Shown here in pieces: positions 9,801-17,281 of a stretch of DNA of 58,028 bases. Below the pieces are notes generated by a model that saw only the letters and a program-made list of their open reading frames with translations, searched no databases and was not told the origin of the DNA. The DNA comes from Candidatus Uhrbacteria bacterium GW2011_GWE2_46_68 (GTDB lineage Bacteria; Patescibacteriota; Patescibacteriia; UBA9934; GWF2-40-263). The DNA is taken from contig LCMS01000008.1 in NCBI GenBank assembly GCA_001002765.1, forward strand, positions 1-58,028, in the 5' to 3' direction. Position 1 is the first letter of the stretch. Every line of letters starts with the position of its first letter. The translations under genes and the position numbers were made by a program.

Positions 9801-12800
9801 GATTCAGAGTTAAGTTATAACGCCTCAGCGAGTTACATGGCTTCCGCCCATGCGGATGAGTTTTTTAGCGATGAGGCCGATTCTCTCCAAGATCCCATTG
9901 ATTGTGAGGGGACGGGCGGGGGGGTGGTGACCACGGCTGACGGGACGACATCTTATGATTTGTGCGCCAGGCGGTGTGTGTATACCACGCAAACCGACGA
10001 CGCGATCAACTCGCCCATGGCCATGGCTTATACGGGTATCGAGGTTGCGGGCACAGAGCGATTTATGGAACGCTCTTGCTATACGAGCGATGATTGCATT
10101 GATTTACAAACCACAAACGGGGAAACGGTTGCGGGTGTTTGTACAAACACAGATGACCTTTGCAGCGGAGCCATGTATTCCATGGATCTGGGCGCTTGTG
10201 ACCTCACAAATGACACCAATACGATTTTGAAAGTGGATCGCGATCGCGCATGTGCGGCCTGGTTGTCGTGCTCCAGCAGCCAAGTGAGTTGGGATGAAAC
10301 CTCCTCTACCTATCAAACGATTTGCAATGATGTGTCTTTATGCTCGGAATATACGGCGCAAGGAGACTCAAGTTTTTGTGATGAATATATTTCGACCCAG
10401 GCTGACGTGCTCACACCGGCTGTCTATGCGCAGCGCGATACGTCTTGGAACGGATGGGACTATGCCGGTTACGCGATTGCGCAACAATTACCCATTGAAC
10501 ATTATGGCCAGTTTAATATCGCGCCAACCAAGTGGTGTGTATCAAGCGAAGGGTACGTGTTGAGTCCTGGAGCCGGAAGCGACATTCCTTTTGATGAGTG
10601 CAGTGAAGACAGTGATTGCGCAAGCGGAACATGTGAACCTGCCGATGACATGTATCGATTATCTTATGTGGCAGGGACTTGTGATACAGACACGGTTGGG
10701 ACAGGCGGTACTTGTTATGTCGGTGCGTGCGCGGATGACGGATCTTCTTGTTCAAGCGACGATGAATGTGATGGAAGCCAATGTGTGGTCGGCTATTGTC
10801 AGGTGGTGTCAGATACGGATTGTTCCAAAGCCGCTGATTGCGCGGGGGTGAGCTATGGCGGGACATTGACTGCGGTTTGCGACACCCTTCAAGGGACGTG
10901 TGTGGACGCGCTTGTTCCAAACAGCAATACCTGTGTGGAGACAAGTGAATGCAGCGCGTCGGCAGCTACCTGTACGTTGACGGCAAACACCTATACGGGC
11001 TCGTGTTTTAGTGAAGCGTGTTTGACCGATATTCGCGATGCCAACGAAGACGGCATTCCCGATCCGTTTGATGCTTATGGCGCGCGTGAAAAAGAATGTC
11101 GCGGATATCCGGAGGCCACATCGCCTTACTCCGCATCCCAAGAAACAGGAATTGTGGAAAGTTGGATCAGTGACGAAGGGAGTTCGGAAAGCACTCCGAG
11201 CGGATTGGATTCACGACCCTATACACTGCGATACGGATTCCAGTCCGCCGACGTATGTGCGCCCATTACCAATGTGGACGGATCGGATTATTTTGCCACC
11301 GATGATTGCACGTGTTCTTACAAAAAAGCGTCGTATAGCGATGGAGCGGCTATACGTTATTATTCGGTTGATTATGCGGAAAGTGACACCTTGCCCGGCG
11401 TTTGTTTGGGCGGGGACAATGACGGACTTTATTGTGATTCCAATGACGATTGTTCCGATATCGACGAGGACTTTACAGGCATTTGTGGTAAGCGTTCACA
11501 ACTCGATACCTATTATGGATGGGAAGGATATTGTTTGGAAAAAGATACATCCATTCAAATCTTCGGCAGTTCTGCGGAAGAAAACCGCGCCTGTTTGACT
11601 TGGCTTCCGGTTGATCAATTAGTGGGCTCTACCGATTTGTACGGCAAATACACTGAGGCAGGGTATGACGACGGAGACACCTATTATTGCGCGGATATCA
11701 GCGGTTCCTATTCTCTTCGCACAACAGCGTCGGCGGATGGAACAGGATTGTCTTGCGCAGAGACCGTGGGTGTATGTGATGATGGACATGAAACTTTTGG
11801 GGATTTCTTGGACGAGATAGAAACAGATGGGGATTGTCTTGAAAGTGTCCTGTGTCCTGATGGTTATTTCGGGGTTATGACCGGATGTGGAGGGTTGGGA
11901 TATGATACAACTGGGGAGGGGGATGCGGATGCTTGCACAGTTGGTAATGACGACTGCTCTTATTTTTGCGTGCCCAAAGGTTCCTTTCATACCGATACCG
12001 GAGAGCCTTGCCAGGATCCGGGGACCGAAGGGGAGTATGCGAGAAAATACACGATAGACAACGGAATGGTAGAGGGGACCTCCATAACGCGTTACGAATG
12101 GTTTGAATCAAGTTTTGAGGTTTACATGACGGCAAATGCGAGTTTTATAGATTTGCTTAGCGCATACGATGATTGTGAAGTAAGTGGAGTCACAGATTCG
12201 ATCAATGATTTTCTTCATCCTTATACTATCGGAGACGATTTCCCCAGTACAAGTTACGGAAGCAATCGAGGGTATTATAATTTTAACCTCACTGATTCCA
12301 TAGATTTGGACGCAGCATGCACCAGTCTTGTACAGGTTGCGGTTGAATCGGATTACATCAATAAAGCATGGACTAATCGTGTGTGGAACGAATCAAATAG
12401 TCCTGATGCGGACGGCTATATCATTAATGACGCAAGTACACATTTTACTTATCCTGTCAGTCTTGAGCATGAGGTTTTTGGAAAGCTGGGAGGATCCATT
12501 GATACAAGCGGAGCAGGTGGAGATGGACAACCCGCCATGGCAGTGACTTGTGAAGATGAGACAGATATTCGTAATGCTCGTTCATCTATCACGTGTGCCG
12601 AAAGGTACGCCATAACAGGGGATGGAAGCGATGACGCCTGGCCATATCTTGAAATAGCGACCTCCGAGGGTTTTTATATGGACACAACGTACTGTCTTGA
12701 TTCTGATTGTGCATGCGAACAAGATACGGTTGATGTGGATTGCAACAGTGTGGGAGGTGTGGCTCCAACATGCAGTTCTAGCACTTGTGACATTGGACCA

Positions 12801-13874
12801 AACATGGGTGATGGATGTGATGATGATTCGGATTGTCTTATTTATGAATGTATCGAAGTTGGGAGAGATACAGGAGAAACTGGTGTTGGGGATTATTCCT
12901 ATCCGGTGTATGGGTGCGGAATAGAAACAGGAAGAAGCGTTGTTTCCAGTGAGACGGAATCCGCAGCGATCAGTCGTCTTGCGCAGATTTTTGCAGAGTC
13001 CTATCTCGTTTATTCATTTGATGATGGGTATAGCGGTATCAATGATTTGACTGTCGATGCGGCCTCTTCTTTGGGACATTATGGGAGATATGGAGAAAGC
13101 AGTTCGGTCAGTTGGATTTGGGAAGATTTGATGCGCGGAGACGATGATACAACGTATACATCTTTCAATCCCGAGCCTCCGGTGGTTATATCAGTTGGGG
13201 ATTGTTCGGGGACCGTATGTGAGGAGGGGGAGGAGGATGCGTTTAGCGTGAACGAGCAGGATCAGGGAGAAGTGCGGGGAGCGGAGGGAAATTTGCACGC
13301 GACTGCGCGGTTTTATACCAGTGCGGATGAAAACCAAATGCCGATTCGTACGATTTTGGTGGACTGGGCTGATGATGAGACCGGGTTTGGAACCTATAGT
13401 GGCTCCACAGCAGATGATAATTTTTACAAGAACCATCGTGGAGTAAGAGATATCAGTAATCCGGTAAACCAATGTTCGGCAGGTGCGGACACATGGGATT
13501 TATACTCGGATGCTTGCGATAGCAGTTATGTGGCGTTTACCCATGACTATGTTTGTTCGGAAGGCGTTGTCTCTGGTCTGGAATCTTGCGATCAGGATGA
13601 GGAAGGGAATGTCACCAATTCGCCATGTGTGAACGATGAGGGCGCCTGTGTCTTCCGTCCGCGTGTGTTTGTGCAGGATAATTGGGGATGGTGTACGGGG
13701 GTATGTGATGCAGGACTTGATGGAACATCGGGGTGTTATGAGGATGAATCTATTGATACTGGATATGAGGATGAATGTGATTGGGAGAATTGTCCTGGTG
13801 GGACAAGGTGTGGCGCAACCTCCGGAATAGACCCATGGGTTTACTTTGATGGAGAGATTGTGGTGGAACCGTGA
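6750..13874 (+). CDS. Giant Cys-rich secreted protein, 3' segment
   Basis: Continuation of the 4504 gene in a shifted frame; its TTG start is probably not a real start. It opens in a jelly-roll-like carbohydrate-binding pattern (ISLSPHAFYTLSFYA-type after a NSSFEDDE lead-in), and a second such module lies near VFSDTFEDGDVAGYE. Five more C-x5-G-C motifs follow (CASAEAGC, CTEQYAGC, CPVSSVGC, CREDAVGC, CSDAAVGC). Next come short C-x-D-x-D-C-x2-G-x-C units (CSEDSDCASGTC, CSSDDECDGSQC) and Asp-rich Ca-binding-like loops. There is no C-terminal membrane anchor or LPxTG. Likely role: a cell-surface or attachment structure (inference). The gene follows the Ca-binding membrane protein in one operon and ends before a repeat hairpin and terminator. 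Confidence 0.8.
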   Translation: MEPDYVWTDETAQIVQQGITLSPHAFYTLSFYAREEETSEVDLQVYLTLVDAQGDAVDLSGYSYGGDCTRLANIFTIGASIDESEWTRYSCTFTTADETTYAEVSVGSDENIFFDAIQLEYGENANDFVEGYNDNTLTSTYLIAPPDYLGCEGDEDDPSACDNYAQVCASAEAGCLLYTPQDGDPSVPAILSSSDECPDECVGYTTYKQESTLYDSEEFPLYFIEDRAVACTEQYAGCESFTNLSAVETGGETAESYTYLRPCLTEEMSDGTSDKESSTFFTWEGSDVEGYQLRTWQLLESNGSDSATLTFVASAETEQDIGQAPCTQWNVTSETTIACDDITGAHLVDIARDDTCDQHDDIFENPDCREFFDSEGKVHYRLWSQTISVTDACVAYRLDNAEQLDCEDSGGYWTSAGACRYFGFSEESTQCPVSSVGCREYTGGAGRNASTVFSDTFEDGDVAGYETTYAISSLSNESVATDGHSLKIVIPPSITLGYVKTLQSYAVSATPSTIFDSTDATSCTSGSIVGSFCEIDADGDGTVDCSIEEADNSCGTLDDTLVEGKTFVLSFWAKGNGNLYVELVEAGGGGTAHDFVDATDATVTSIALDGSWQLYELGPLDTSDFTDFDDSAVLRWSADANVTFYLDNISLKQAEENITLIKDSWVVPSTCDQTPTGVDADQYYLGCEAYTDSEGEDAYAYQFSDLCREDAVGCKAFYDTQESDSEYTQVFSARCENHTAGDPADPVAVSSTTNCVVDGVTYCAITTGRSYCLFDFDGSLPVDLPSDSTMSVILGPEAVVVTNDTPRHLIESDSMTCSDAAVGCQELGFPTYSQDKTEVTEFTSVYFINDPESYGDILCDDEALFCEAWTGTEQGTYYYKDPVDQTCTYETEVTVGSVEYSGWFRSDAQEPCYWTDVDGDEAFTSADTAYLISGTQAGIWRNGDDAYVGWVAECKSTYDLCSEFIDPMDVAAGLYEDGMSYYYLDDEELDESTLRDSERCSGKVSQKEGCALFLNTTDSELSYNASASYMASAHADEFFSDEADSLQDPIDCEGTGGGVVTTADGTTSYDLCARRCVYTTQTDDAINSPMAMAYTGIEVAGTERFMERSCYTSDDCIDLQTTNGETVAGVCTNTDDLCSGAMYSMDLGACDLTNDTNTILKVDRDRACAAWLSCSSSQVSWDETSSTYQTICNDVSLCSEYTAQGDSSFCDEYISTQADVLTPAVYAQRDTSWNGWDYAGYAIAQQLPIEHYGQFNIAPTKWCVSSEGYVLSPGAGSDIPFDECSEDSDCASGTCEPADDMYRLSYVAGTCDTDTVGTGGTCYVGACADDGSSCSSDDECDGSQCVVGYCQVVSDTDCSKAADCAGVSYGGTLTAVCDTLQGTCVDALVPNSNTCVETSECSASAATCTLTANTYTGSCFSEACLTDIRDANEDGIPDPFDAYGAREKECRGYPEATSPYSASQETGIVESWISDEGSSESTPSGLDSRPYTLRYGFQSADVCAPITNVDGSDYFATDDCTCSYKKASYSDGAAIRYYSVDYAESDTLPGVCLGGDNDGLYCDSNDDCSDIDEDFTGICGKRSQLDTYYGWEGYCLEKDTSIQIFGSSAEENRACLTWLPVDQLVGSTDLYGKYTEAGYDDGDTYYCADISGSYSLRTTASADGTGLSCAETVGVCDDGHETFGDFLDEIETDGDCLESVLCPDGYFGVMTGCGGLGYDTTGEGDADACTVGNDDCSYFCVPKGSFHTDTGEPCQDPGTEGEYARKYTIDNGMVEGTSITRYEWFESSFEVYMTANASFIDLLSAYDDCEVSGVTDSINDFLHPYTIGDDFPSTSYGSNRGYYNFNLTDSIDLDAACTSLVQVAVESDYINKAWTNRVWNESNSPDADGYIINDASTHFTYPVSLEHEVFGKLGGSIDTSGAGGDGQPAMAVTCEDETDIRNARSSITCAERYAITGDGSDDAWPYLEIATSEGFYMDTTYCLDSDCACEQDTVDVDCNSVGGVAPTCSSSTCDIGPNMGDGCDDDSDCLIYECIEVGRDTGETGVGDYSYPVYGCGIETGRSVVSSETESAAISRLAQIFAESYLVYSFDDGYSGINDLTVDAASSLGHYGRYGESSSVSWIWEDLMRGDDDTTYTSFNPEPPVVISVGDCSGTVCEEGEEDAFSVNEQDQGEVRGAEGNLHATARFYTSADENQMPIRTILVDWADDETGFGTYSGSTADDNFYKNHRGVRDISNPVNQCSAGADTWDLYSDACDSSYVAFTHDYVCSEGVVSGLESCDQDEEGNVTNSPCVNDEGACVFRPRVFVQDNWGWCTGVCDAGLDGTSGCYEDESIDTGYEDECDWENCPGGTRCGATSGIDPWVYFDGEIVVEP

Positions 13875-13893
13875 ATCATGAAATAATTTCACA

Positions 13894-13916
13894 GGGGCTG
13901 GCACAAGGCCAGCCCC
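13894..13916. repeat. REP-like hairpin (GGGGCTGGC-ACAAG-GCCAGCCCC)
   Basis: A 9-bp perfect stem with 5-base loop. It belongs to the same family as the elements at 14224, 15547 and 20291, and is placed just upstream of the RAYT-type transposase gene, as REP elements often are. Confidence 0.8.
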
Positions 13917-13932
13917 AACCAAAAATAATAGA

Positions 13933-13960
13933 TAAACCCCCTTAAAGTAAAGGGGGTTTA
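13933..13960. terminator. Hairpin TAAACCCCCTT/AAGGGGGTTTA, probable terminator
   Basis: An 11-bp perfect stem with 6-base loop directly after the giant gene and REP hairpin. It abuts the ATG of the transposase. There is no long T-run after the stem, so efficiency is uncertain; it may equally restrict transposase translation. Confidence 0.55.
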
Positions 13961-14664
13961 TGTTTATACCATACACGAAAAGGAAATCACTACGTTTGAA
14001 GGAATGGAATTATACCAATCCCGGTGCCTATTTTGTGACCATATGTACACAAAAGAGAGAAATGGTGTTTGGAGAAGTGAAGGATGGAGAAATGATAATG
14101 AATGTCATTGGGAAAATGGTTCATCACATATGGAATGAATTGCCAAACAAATTTCCAGACATTGTATTGGATGAATATATCGTCATGCCCGATCATTTCC
14201 ACGGAATCATATGGATCACCGCCGTAGGGGCCGGCCTTGTGCCGGCCCATGGTCTTGTGCCGGCCCAATGTACCGTGTCCGTCCGGAATGCAAAATCCGA
14301 TCATTGTTCAAATGATAATGGAAACATGACAATGGATACGGGGGTGGACACGAGGGCGGAGAACGTAGGGGATGGCCTTGTGCCATCCCTATGCACCGTG
14401 CCATCCCAAAACGTAGGGGTGGACACGAGGGCGGAGAACGTAGGGGTGGACACAAGGTCCACCCCTACGTTGGGTGATATCATTCGGGTTTTCAAATCAA
14501 TGACAACGGTCGAATATATTGTTGGTGTCAAAAAACAAAATTGGCCATCATTTTCATGCCGTCTCTGGCAACGCGGATATTATGATCACATTGTGCGCGA
14601 TGAAAATGATTTATCCCGTATCCGAGATTATATTCGTAATAATCCATCTGTATCCGACATATGA
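13960..14664 (+). CDS. REP-associated tyrosine transposase (RAYT, Y1_Tnp/IS200-like), with in-frame repeat insertions
   Basis: Y1 HUH-type nuclease of the RAYT group, which processes single-stranded REP hairpins. Visible: N-terminal NPGAYFVTICTQKRE, the HUH metal motif in VMPDHFHGIIWI (~residues 78-88), and the C-terminal LWQRGYYDHIVRDENDLSRI plus YIRNNP. Normal RAYTs run directly from the HUH block to a conserved KSMTT helix. Here ~80 residues (VGAGLVPAHGLVPAQ, VGVDTRAENVGVDTR and similar) interrupt, encoded by GTAGGGG-type hairpin repeats of the surrounding family, all in frame. The C-terminus is a few residues shorter than usual. Whether it is active is unknown; the fold could tolerate a loop insertion. 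Confidence 0.88.
   Translation: MFIPYTKRKSLRLKEWNYTNPGAYFVTICTQKREMVFGEVKDGEMIMNVIGKMVHHIWNELPNKFPDIVLDEYIVMPDHFHGIIWITAVGAGLVPAHGLVPAQCTVSVRNAKSDHCSNDNGNMTMDTGVDTRAENVGDGLVPSLCTVPSQNVGVDTRAENVGVDTRSTPTLGDIIRVFKSMTTVEYIVGVKKQNWPSFSCRLWQRGYYDHIVRDENDLSRIRDYIRNNPSVSDI
14224..14469. repeat. Cluster of REP-like hairpins and direct repeats inside the RAYT gene
   Basis: Contains GTAGGGGCCGGCCTTGTGCC with its complement (14224-14251), GTAGGGGATGGCCTTGTGCC-type (14365-14393), and a ~31-base direct repeat (GGGGTGGACACGAGGGCGGA...) at 14341-14371 and 14417-14447. It closes with a GTAGGGGTGGACACAAGGTC hairpin ending CCACCCCTAC. All lie in the transposase reading frame without stops. Confidence 0.85.
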
Positions 14665-14693
14665 GCGGGAAAATTTATAGACGTGACATTTCA

Positions 14694-14754
14694 CATGGGC
14701 GGGGGAACCCCGCCCGTACATCCGTGTCGTAGGGGAGGGGTTCCCCCTCCCATG
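14694..14754. repeat. Pair of inverted REP-like hairpins downstream of RAYT
   Basis: Element 1 (14694-14719) reads CATGGGCGGGG-GAA-CCCCGCCCGTAC. Element 2 (14729-14754) reads GTAGGGGAGGGGTTCCCC...CATG. They are in opposite orientation with a 9-base spacer, each bounded by CATG at one end and GTA(C/G) at the other, like other members of the family. Confidence 0.8.
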
Positions 14755-14779
14755 TGTCCATGTCCCTCCCATGCACAAA

Positions 14780-14807
14780 CAAAAAAAGCCCGGCATGATG
14801 CCAAGCT
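14780..14807 (-). terminator. Intrinsic terminator of the 14817-15497 lipoprotein gene
   Basis: On the minus strand, AGCTTGGCAT-C-ATGCCGGGCT pairs (two G-U) and runs into TTTTTTTG. It begins 10 bases past the stop of the lipoprotein gene. Confidence 0.85.
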
Positions 14808-14816
14808 TCGTAGTCC

Positions 14817-15497
14817 CTAATGGACGCGTCGCATATCCTCCTCATAGAGGAGTTCTCCCTCAAGATCCCACCTTTCCCAGTGAATGATCTCGAGGTCTTC
14901 CTGAATATAACCAGTCCACCGGCTGCCTCCGATTCCTTCGTCAGTCCAGTCGAAAGTATAGCCGGTGAGCGGAATGGTTCCATTAGGAAGTCCATGCAGT
15001 GCGACGTAATCATGACCCAGATCAGAAAGAAGACCATCAGGGGAACGGATTTCCGTCCAGATCATGTACTCATACCCATCCACGTCGCTGACGTACTGGG
15101 TCGGTTCTTCGATCTTCACCCCGTAGGCGTAGTCCTCGTCCCACTCATAGGTGAACGTGGCTTCATCGTCCTTGGCTTCCAGCTTCTGGGCCCAGGAGAT
15201 GTACCAGAAGACATCATTCTCGGCCGTGATCTGCCAAAGGCCGGTCTTGTGAACCTGTACCTGACAGGGCGCGGTGCAGGATTCGTCGCTGTCACCTTGC
15301 GCGGTCACGACAACGGGTGTGCCCGAGACCGGATCGAAGTCGAACGTCACGGTGTAGTCGTCCGGGACGTCGGTGTCGTCGGTGTCGGTATCGGTGTCGT
15401 CGGTCCCAGTATCATCAAAGATCTCACAACCCACCAACCCCGCGCACGAAGCGAGGGGCAGGAGGGCAAAGAGCACGTACGCGGTAGCGGTACGCAT
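14817..15497 (-). CDS. Putative lipoprotein, Asp/Thr-rich linker
   Basis: Secreted, lipid-anchored protein of unknown function, ~226 aa. The N-terminus MRTATAYVLFALLPLASCAGLVGC is a signal peptide with lipobox-like LASC or LVGC, followed by a DTGTDDTDTDTDDTD linker and a beta-rich globular part with one CTAPC pair. The start is set at the second Met because GAGGTG sits 4-5 bases before it; the ORF-track start at 15509 lacks this site. The plus-strand ORF over the same bases has no signal or ribosome site and is rejected. Base composition is richer in G+C than the T4SS and defence genes, as in the kinase and M23 genes nearby. Confidence 0.7.
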   Translation of the reverse strand: MRTATAYVLFALLPLASCAGLVGCEIFDDTGTDDTDTDTDDTDVPDDYTVTFDFDPVSGTPVVVTAQGDSDESCTAPCQVQVHKTGLWQITAENDVFWYISWAQKLEAKDDEATFTYEWDEDYAYGVKIEEPTQYVSDVDGYEYMIWTEIRSPDGLLSDLGHDYVALHGLPNGTIPLTGYTFDWTDEGIGGSRWTGYIQEDLEIIHWERWDLEGELLYEEDMRRVH

Positions 15498-15546
15498 GAT
15501 GCACCTCATGATGCCCCAGCCGTTTGCACGGCAGGGATTGGTTGTG

Positions 15547-15574
15547 GTAGGGGCTGGCCTTGTGCCAACCCATG
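15547..15574. repeat. REP-like hairpin (GTAGGGGCTGGCCTTGTGCC type)
   Basis: GTAGGGGCTGGC-CTTGT-GCCAACCCATG, matching the copy at 20291-20318 (opposite orientation) and the one inside the RAYT gene. A second short inverted repeat, GATGGG...CCCATC, follows at 15576-15593. Confidence 0.8.
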
Positions 15575-15667
15575 GGATGGGATTTCTCCCATCATGGAAA
15601 GAGCAATGATCCCGTTGGGGACCAGGTGTCGGTAAGTTTTTGTAAACCCCACCAACATCCGGCCCTC

Positions 15668-15690
15668 AAAAAAATCGCCCAAAAGGGGCG
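15668..15690 (-). terminator. Minus-strand hairpin with T-run
   Basis: Minus strand reads CGCCCCTTTTGGGCG then ATTTTTTT. The stem is only 5-6 bp. It may stop minus-strand transcription coming from the transposase side. The rest of 15575-15800 holds nothing else I can identify. Confidence 0.45.
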
Positions 15691-15807
15691 TATTTAATTT
15701 CCCCCTACAGCTCTATGGGAACACAAGAAAGCTTCCTAGTCAATCACGATTTATCAACACGGTCAAGCCAATCTACCTTATTTTTGGCCAATTCTAGCGT
15801 TTATCCA

Positions 15808-15838
15808 TTGACAAAACCGTAAAAATACGGTTTACTAT
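15808..15838 (+). promoter_or_regulatory. Promoter with operator-like inverted repeat
   Basis: TTGACA (15808-15813) forms the -35, and TTTACTAT (15831-15838) covers the -10 region at 17-19 base spacing. Between them is a perfect 8-bp inverted repeat, AAACCGTA-AAAA-TACGGTTT (15814-15833), placed where a repressor would block polymerase. It drives the SemiSWEET-like gene. Confidence 0.65.
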
Positions 15839-15893
15839 TTCGTTCCAACAGACACATCAGATCTCAACCCGTGCCGATACAAGGAGGAACACC

Positions 15894-16217
15894 ATGGAGA
15901 GTGTCATCAGTTCACTCGTATCCCATCCATTCGGAACCTTCGCCGCTGTCTTCCAACTCTTGGCTATTTTCTGGGGTGGACCAAGCCAGATTTGGAAATT
16001 GTACCGGGAGAAAAATGCCTCGGCGTTCAGCTTGCCGATGTTCCTCTTTCCCGCCATGGCCAGTGCCAACTGGATGATCAACTCCATCAGAGAGGTACCG
16101 AATCTCGGTCTGTTCATCTCACAAGTTCCGGCCATAATCGTTTCGACGATCATTGTTGGCCAACTTCTGTACTACCGCCGCCGTCCGTCTGTGCCTGCTA
16201 CTTCCCATGCGAAGTAG
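15894..16217 (+). CDS. SemiSWEET / PQ-loop family small membrane transporter
   Basis: A 107-aa three-helix membrane protein of the SemiSWEET/MtN3 type; such proteins dimerise to carry small sugars across the membrane. Helix 1 is VFQLLAIFWGGPSQIWKLY with the P-S-Q turn (PQ-loop position) followed by K/R-rich REKNASAFSLP, matching the family's PQ..k..k...S.S signature. Helices 2 and 3 are MFLFPAMASANWMI and VPAIIVSTIIVGQLLYY. A strong AAGGAGG lies 6 bases before the ATG. The start is fixed by this site, and the gene has its own promoter with an operator-like repeat. Substrate is unknown. Confidence 0.75.
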   Translation: MESVISSLVSHPFGTFAAVFQLLAIFWGGPSQIWKLYREKNASAFSLPMFLFPAMASANWMINSIREVPNLGLFISQVPAIIVSTIIVGQLLYYRRRPSVPATSHAK

Positions 16218-16237
16218 CTTTTTCGTTTGAGTCAAAC

Positions 16238-17165
16238 TGGGGTCAGGTCTTTACCTTTTACCCTTTTTTATTTTTTTCGATTTTCCCCTTGCGATAAGAC
16301 TTACTGTTGTAGGGCTAAGATGCAAAAAATGAGCGATAGTACTACCGGAATAACCGCAACATTCGCGCGCAAAACGTATAGCACTGTTTCGTTCTTCTAT
16401 CCCCCGAATATCTCTAAATAGTTCTTCAAGACTCGGCCTGCCGATAATTTTTTCTGCGCGAGATACCTCCTTTTTTTCGGAAGATTTTTTTGCGATCCTC
16501 CATACTTCATGAACAAATTGCGGAGAACCAAGAACGATTCCATCTTCCTTTCTCATTTTAGGCATCTCTCTTTCCAGCCCCTCCATCACAAATGTTCTAT
16601 ACATTTTGTACGCTTTAGATAACTGGGAAGAAAAGTAGTCGAGCGTCCAATTTATTGTAAGCCAAGGAGGGGATTTTTTCAGTCCGGAGGTAAAACAAAA
16701 ATTGCTCCATGGCCATTTTTCCGGAGACATGACCAAACCAGACCTTACAGGATTTAGTACGACATATCGGGACACCTCGAGCAAATATGATTCTTTTTCA
16801 ACAACAAATGCTTTAAATCTTCCTTGGAATACATGCCCAGTTGTGTTGTGTCTTTTGTTGAACCTTTGTGTGTAAATGCCGTTAAGATCACGCATACCGG
16901 AGGAAAGATTCGTCTCGGGGGTTTCTATAATCAAATGGTAATGATTATTCATGAGGCAATAGGCGTGGCAAATCCAATGATATGTTTTGATGACGGATGT
17001 CAGAGTTTGTAGAAAAATTTTTCGGTCTGTATTGTCAAGAAAGATGTCTTGTTTTCTGTTTCCTCTAACAGTAATGTGATAAATCGCTCCTGGATAAATG
17101 ATACGCAATGGTCGTGTCATAGTAGTAACAGTATAGCAGAGGTAAAAGGTAAAGACCTGACCCCA
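16238..17165 (-). mobile_element. RAYT/IS200-like element with 25-bp terminal inverted repeats
   Basis: The ends at 16238-16262 and 17141-17165 are a perfect 25-bp inverted repeat beginning TGGGGTCAGGTCTTTACC. They enclose a single Y1 transposase gene. I see no clear target-site duplication (left flank TCAAAC, right flank ATGACC), as expected for Y1 elements, which do not make them. Confidence 0.85.
16251..17120 (-). CDS. Y1_Tnp (Transposase_17) family transposase
   Basis: HUH single-strand transposase of the RAYT/TnpA_REP group, 289 aa. N-terminal RPLRIIYPGAIYHITVRGNRKQ, HUH motif in LMNNHYHLIIETP (~residues 55-67), then the helix with the probable catalytic Tyr in DLNGIYTQRFNKRH and GHVFQGRFKA, followed by RYVVLNPVRSGLV. 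The C-terminal extension contains a DnaA/HTH-like stretch (ECCGYSGSTIAHFLHLSPTTVSLI) seen in the long RAYT subgroup. The stop codon lies within the left inverted repeat. It is of a different subgroup from the 13960 transposase. Confidence 0.9.
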   Translation of the reverse strand: MTRPLRIIYPGAIYHITVRGNRKQDIFLDNTDRKIFLQTLTSVIKTYHWICHAYCLMNNHYHLIIETPETNLSSGMRDLNGIYTQRFNKRHNTTGHVFQGRFKAFVVEKESYLLEVSRYVVLNPVRSGLVMSPEKWPWSNFCFTSGLKKSPPWLTINWTLDYFSSQLSKAYKMYRTFVMEGLEREMPKMRKEDGIVLGSPQFVHEVWRIAKKSSEKKEVSRAEKIIGRPSLEELFRDIRGIEERNSAIRFARECCGYSGSTIAHFLHLSPTTVSLIARGKSKKIKKGKR

Positions 17166-17223
17166 ATGACCCCTATTGAGAAATATCTCGTGTCGTCTGT
17201 ACCATTGTGAATAGATCGGATTT

Positions 17224-17248
17224 GAAAAAGACCATCAGGATGATGGTC
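17224..17248 (-). terminator. Terminator of the 17282-17572 gene
   Basis: On the minus strand GACCATC-ATCCT-GATGGTC (7-bp perfect stem) is followed by TTTTTC, 34 bases past the stop codon. Confidence 0.75.
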
Positions 17249-17281
17249 GAGAGGAAGCATCGAATTTTTTGAAAGGAAAAC

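Noticed and set aside
14341-14447. CRISPR array
   Set aside because: The repeats are two copies of a ~31-base unit plus related hairpins within a transposase gene; no regular unique spacers and no cas genes.
14820-15635. 271-aa plus-strand ORF opposite the lipoprotein gene
   Set aside because: The minus strand has a signal peptide, lipobox, Shine-Dalgarno site and terminator; the plus-strand product has none and reads as a shadow of the high-G+C codons.
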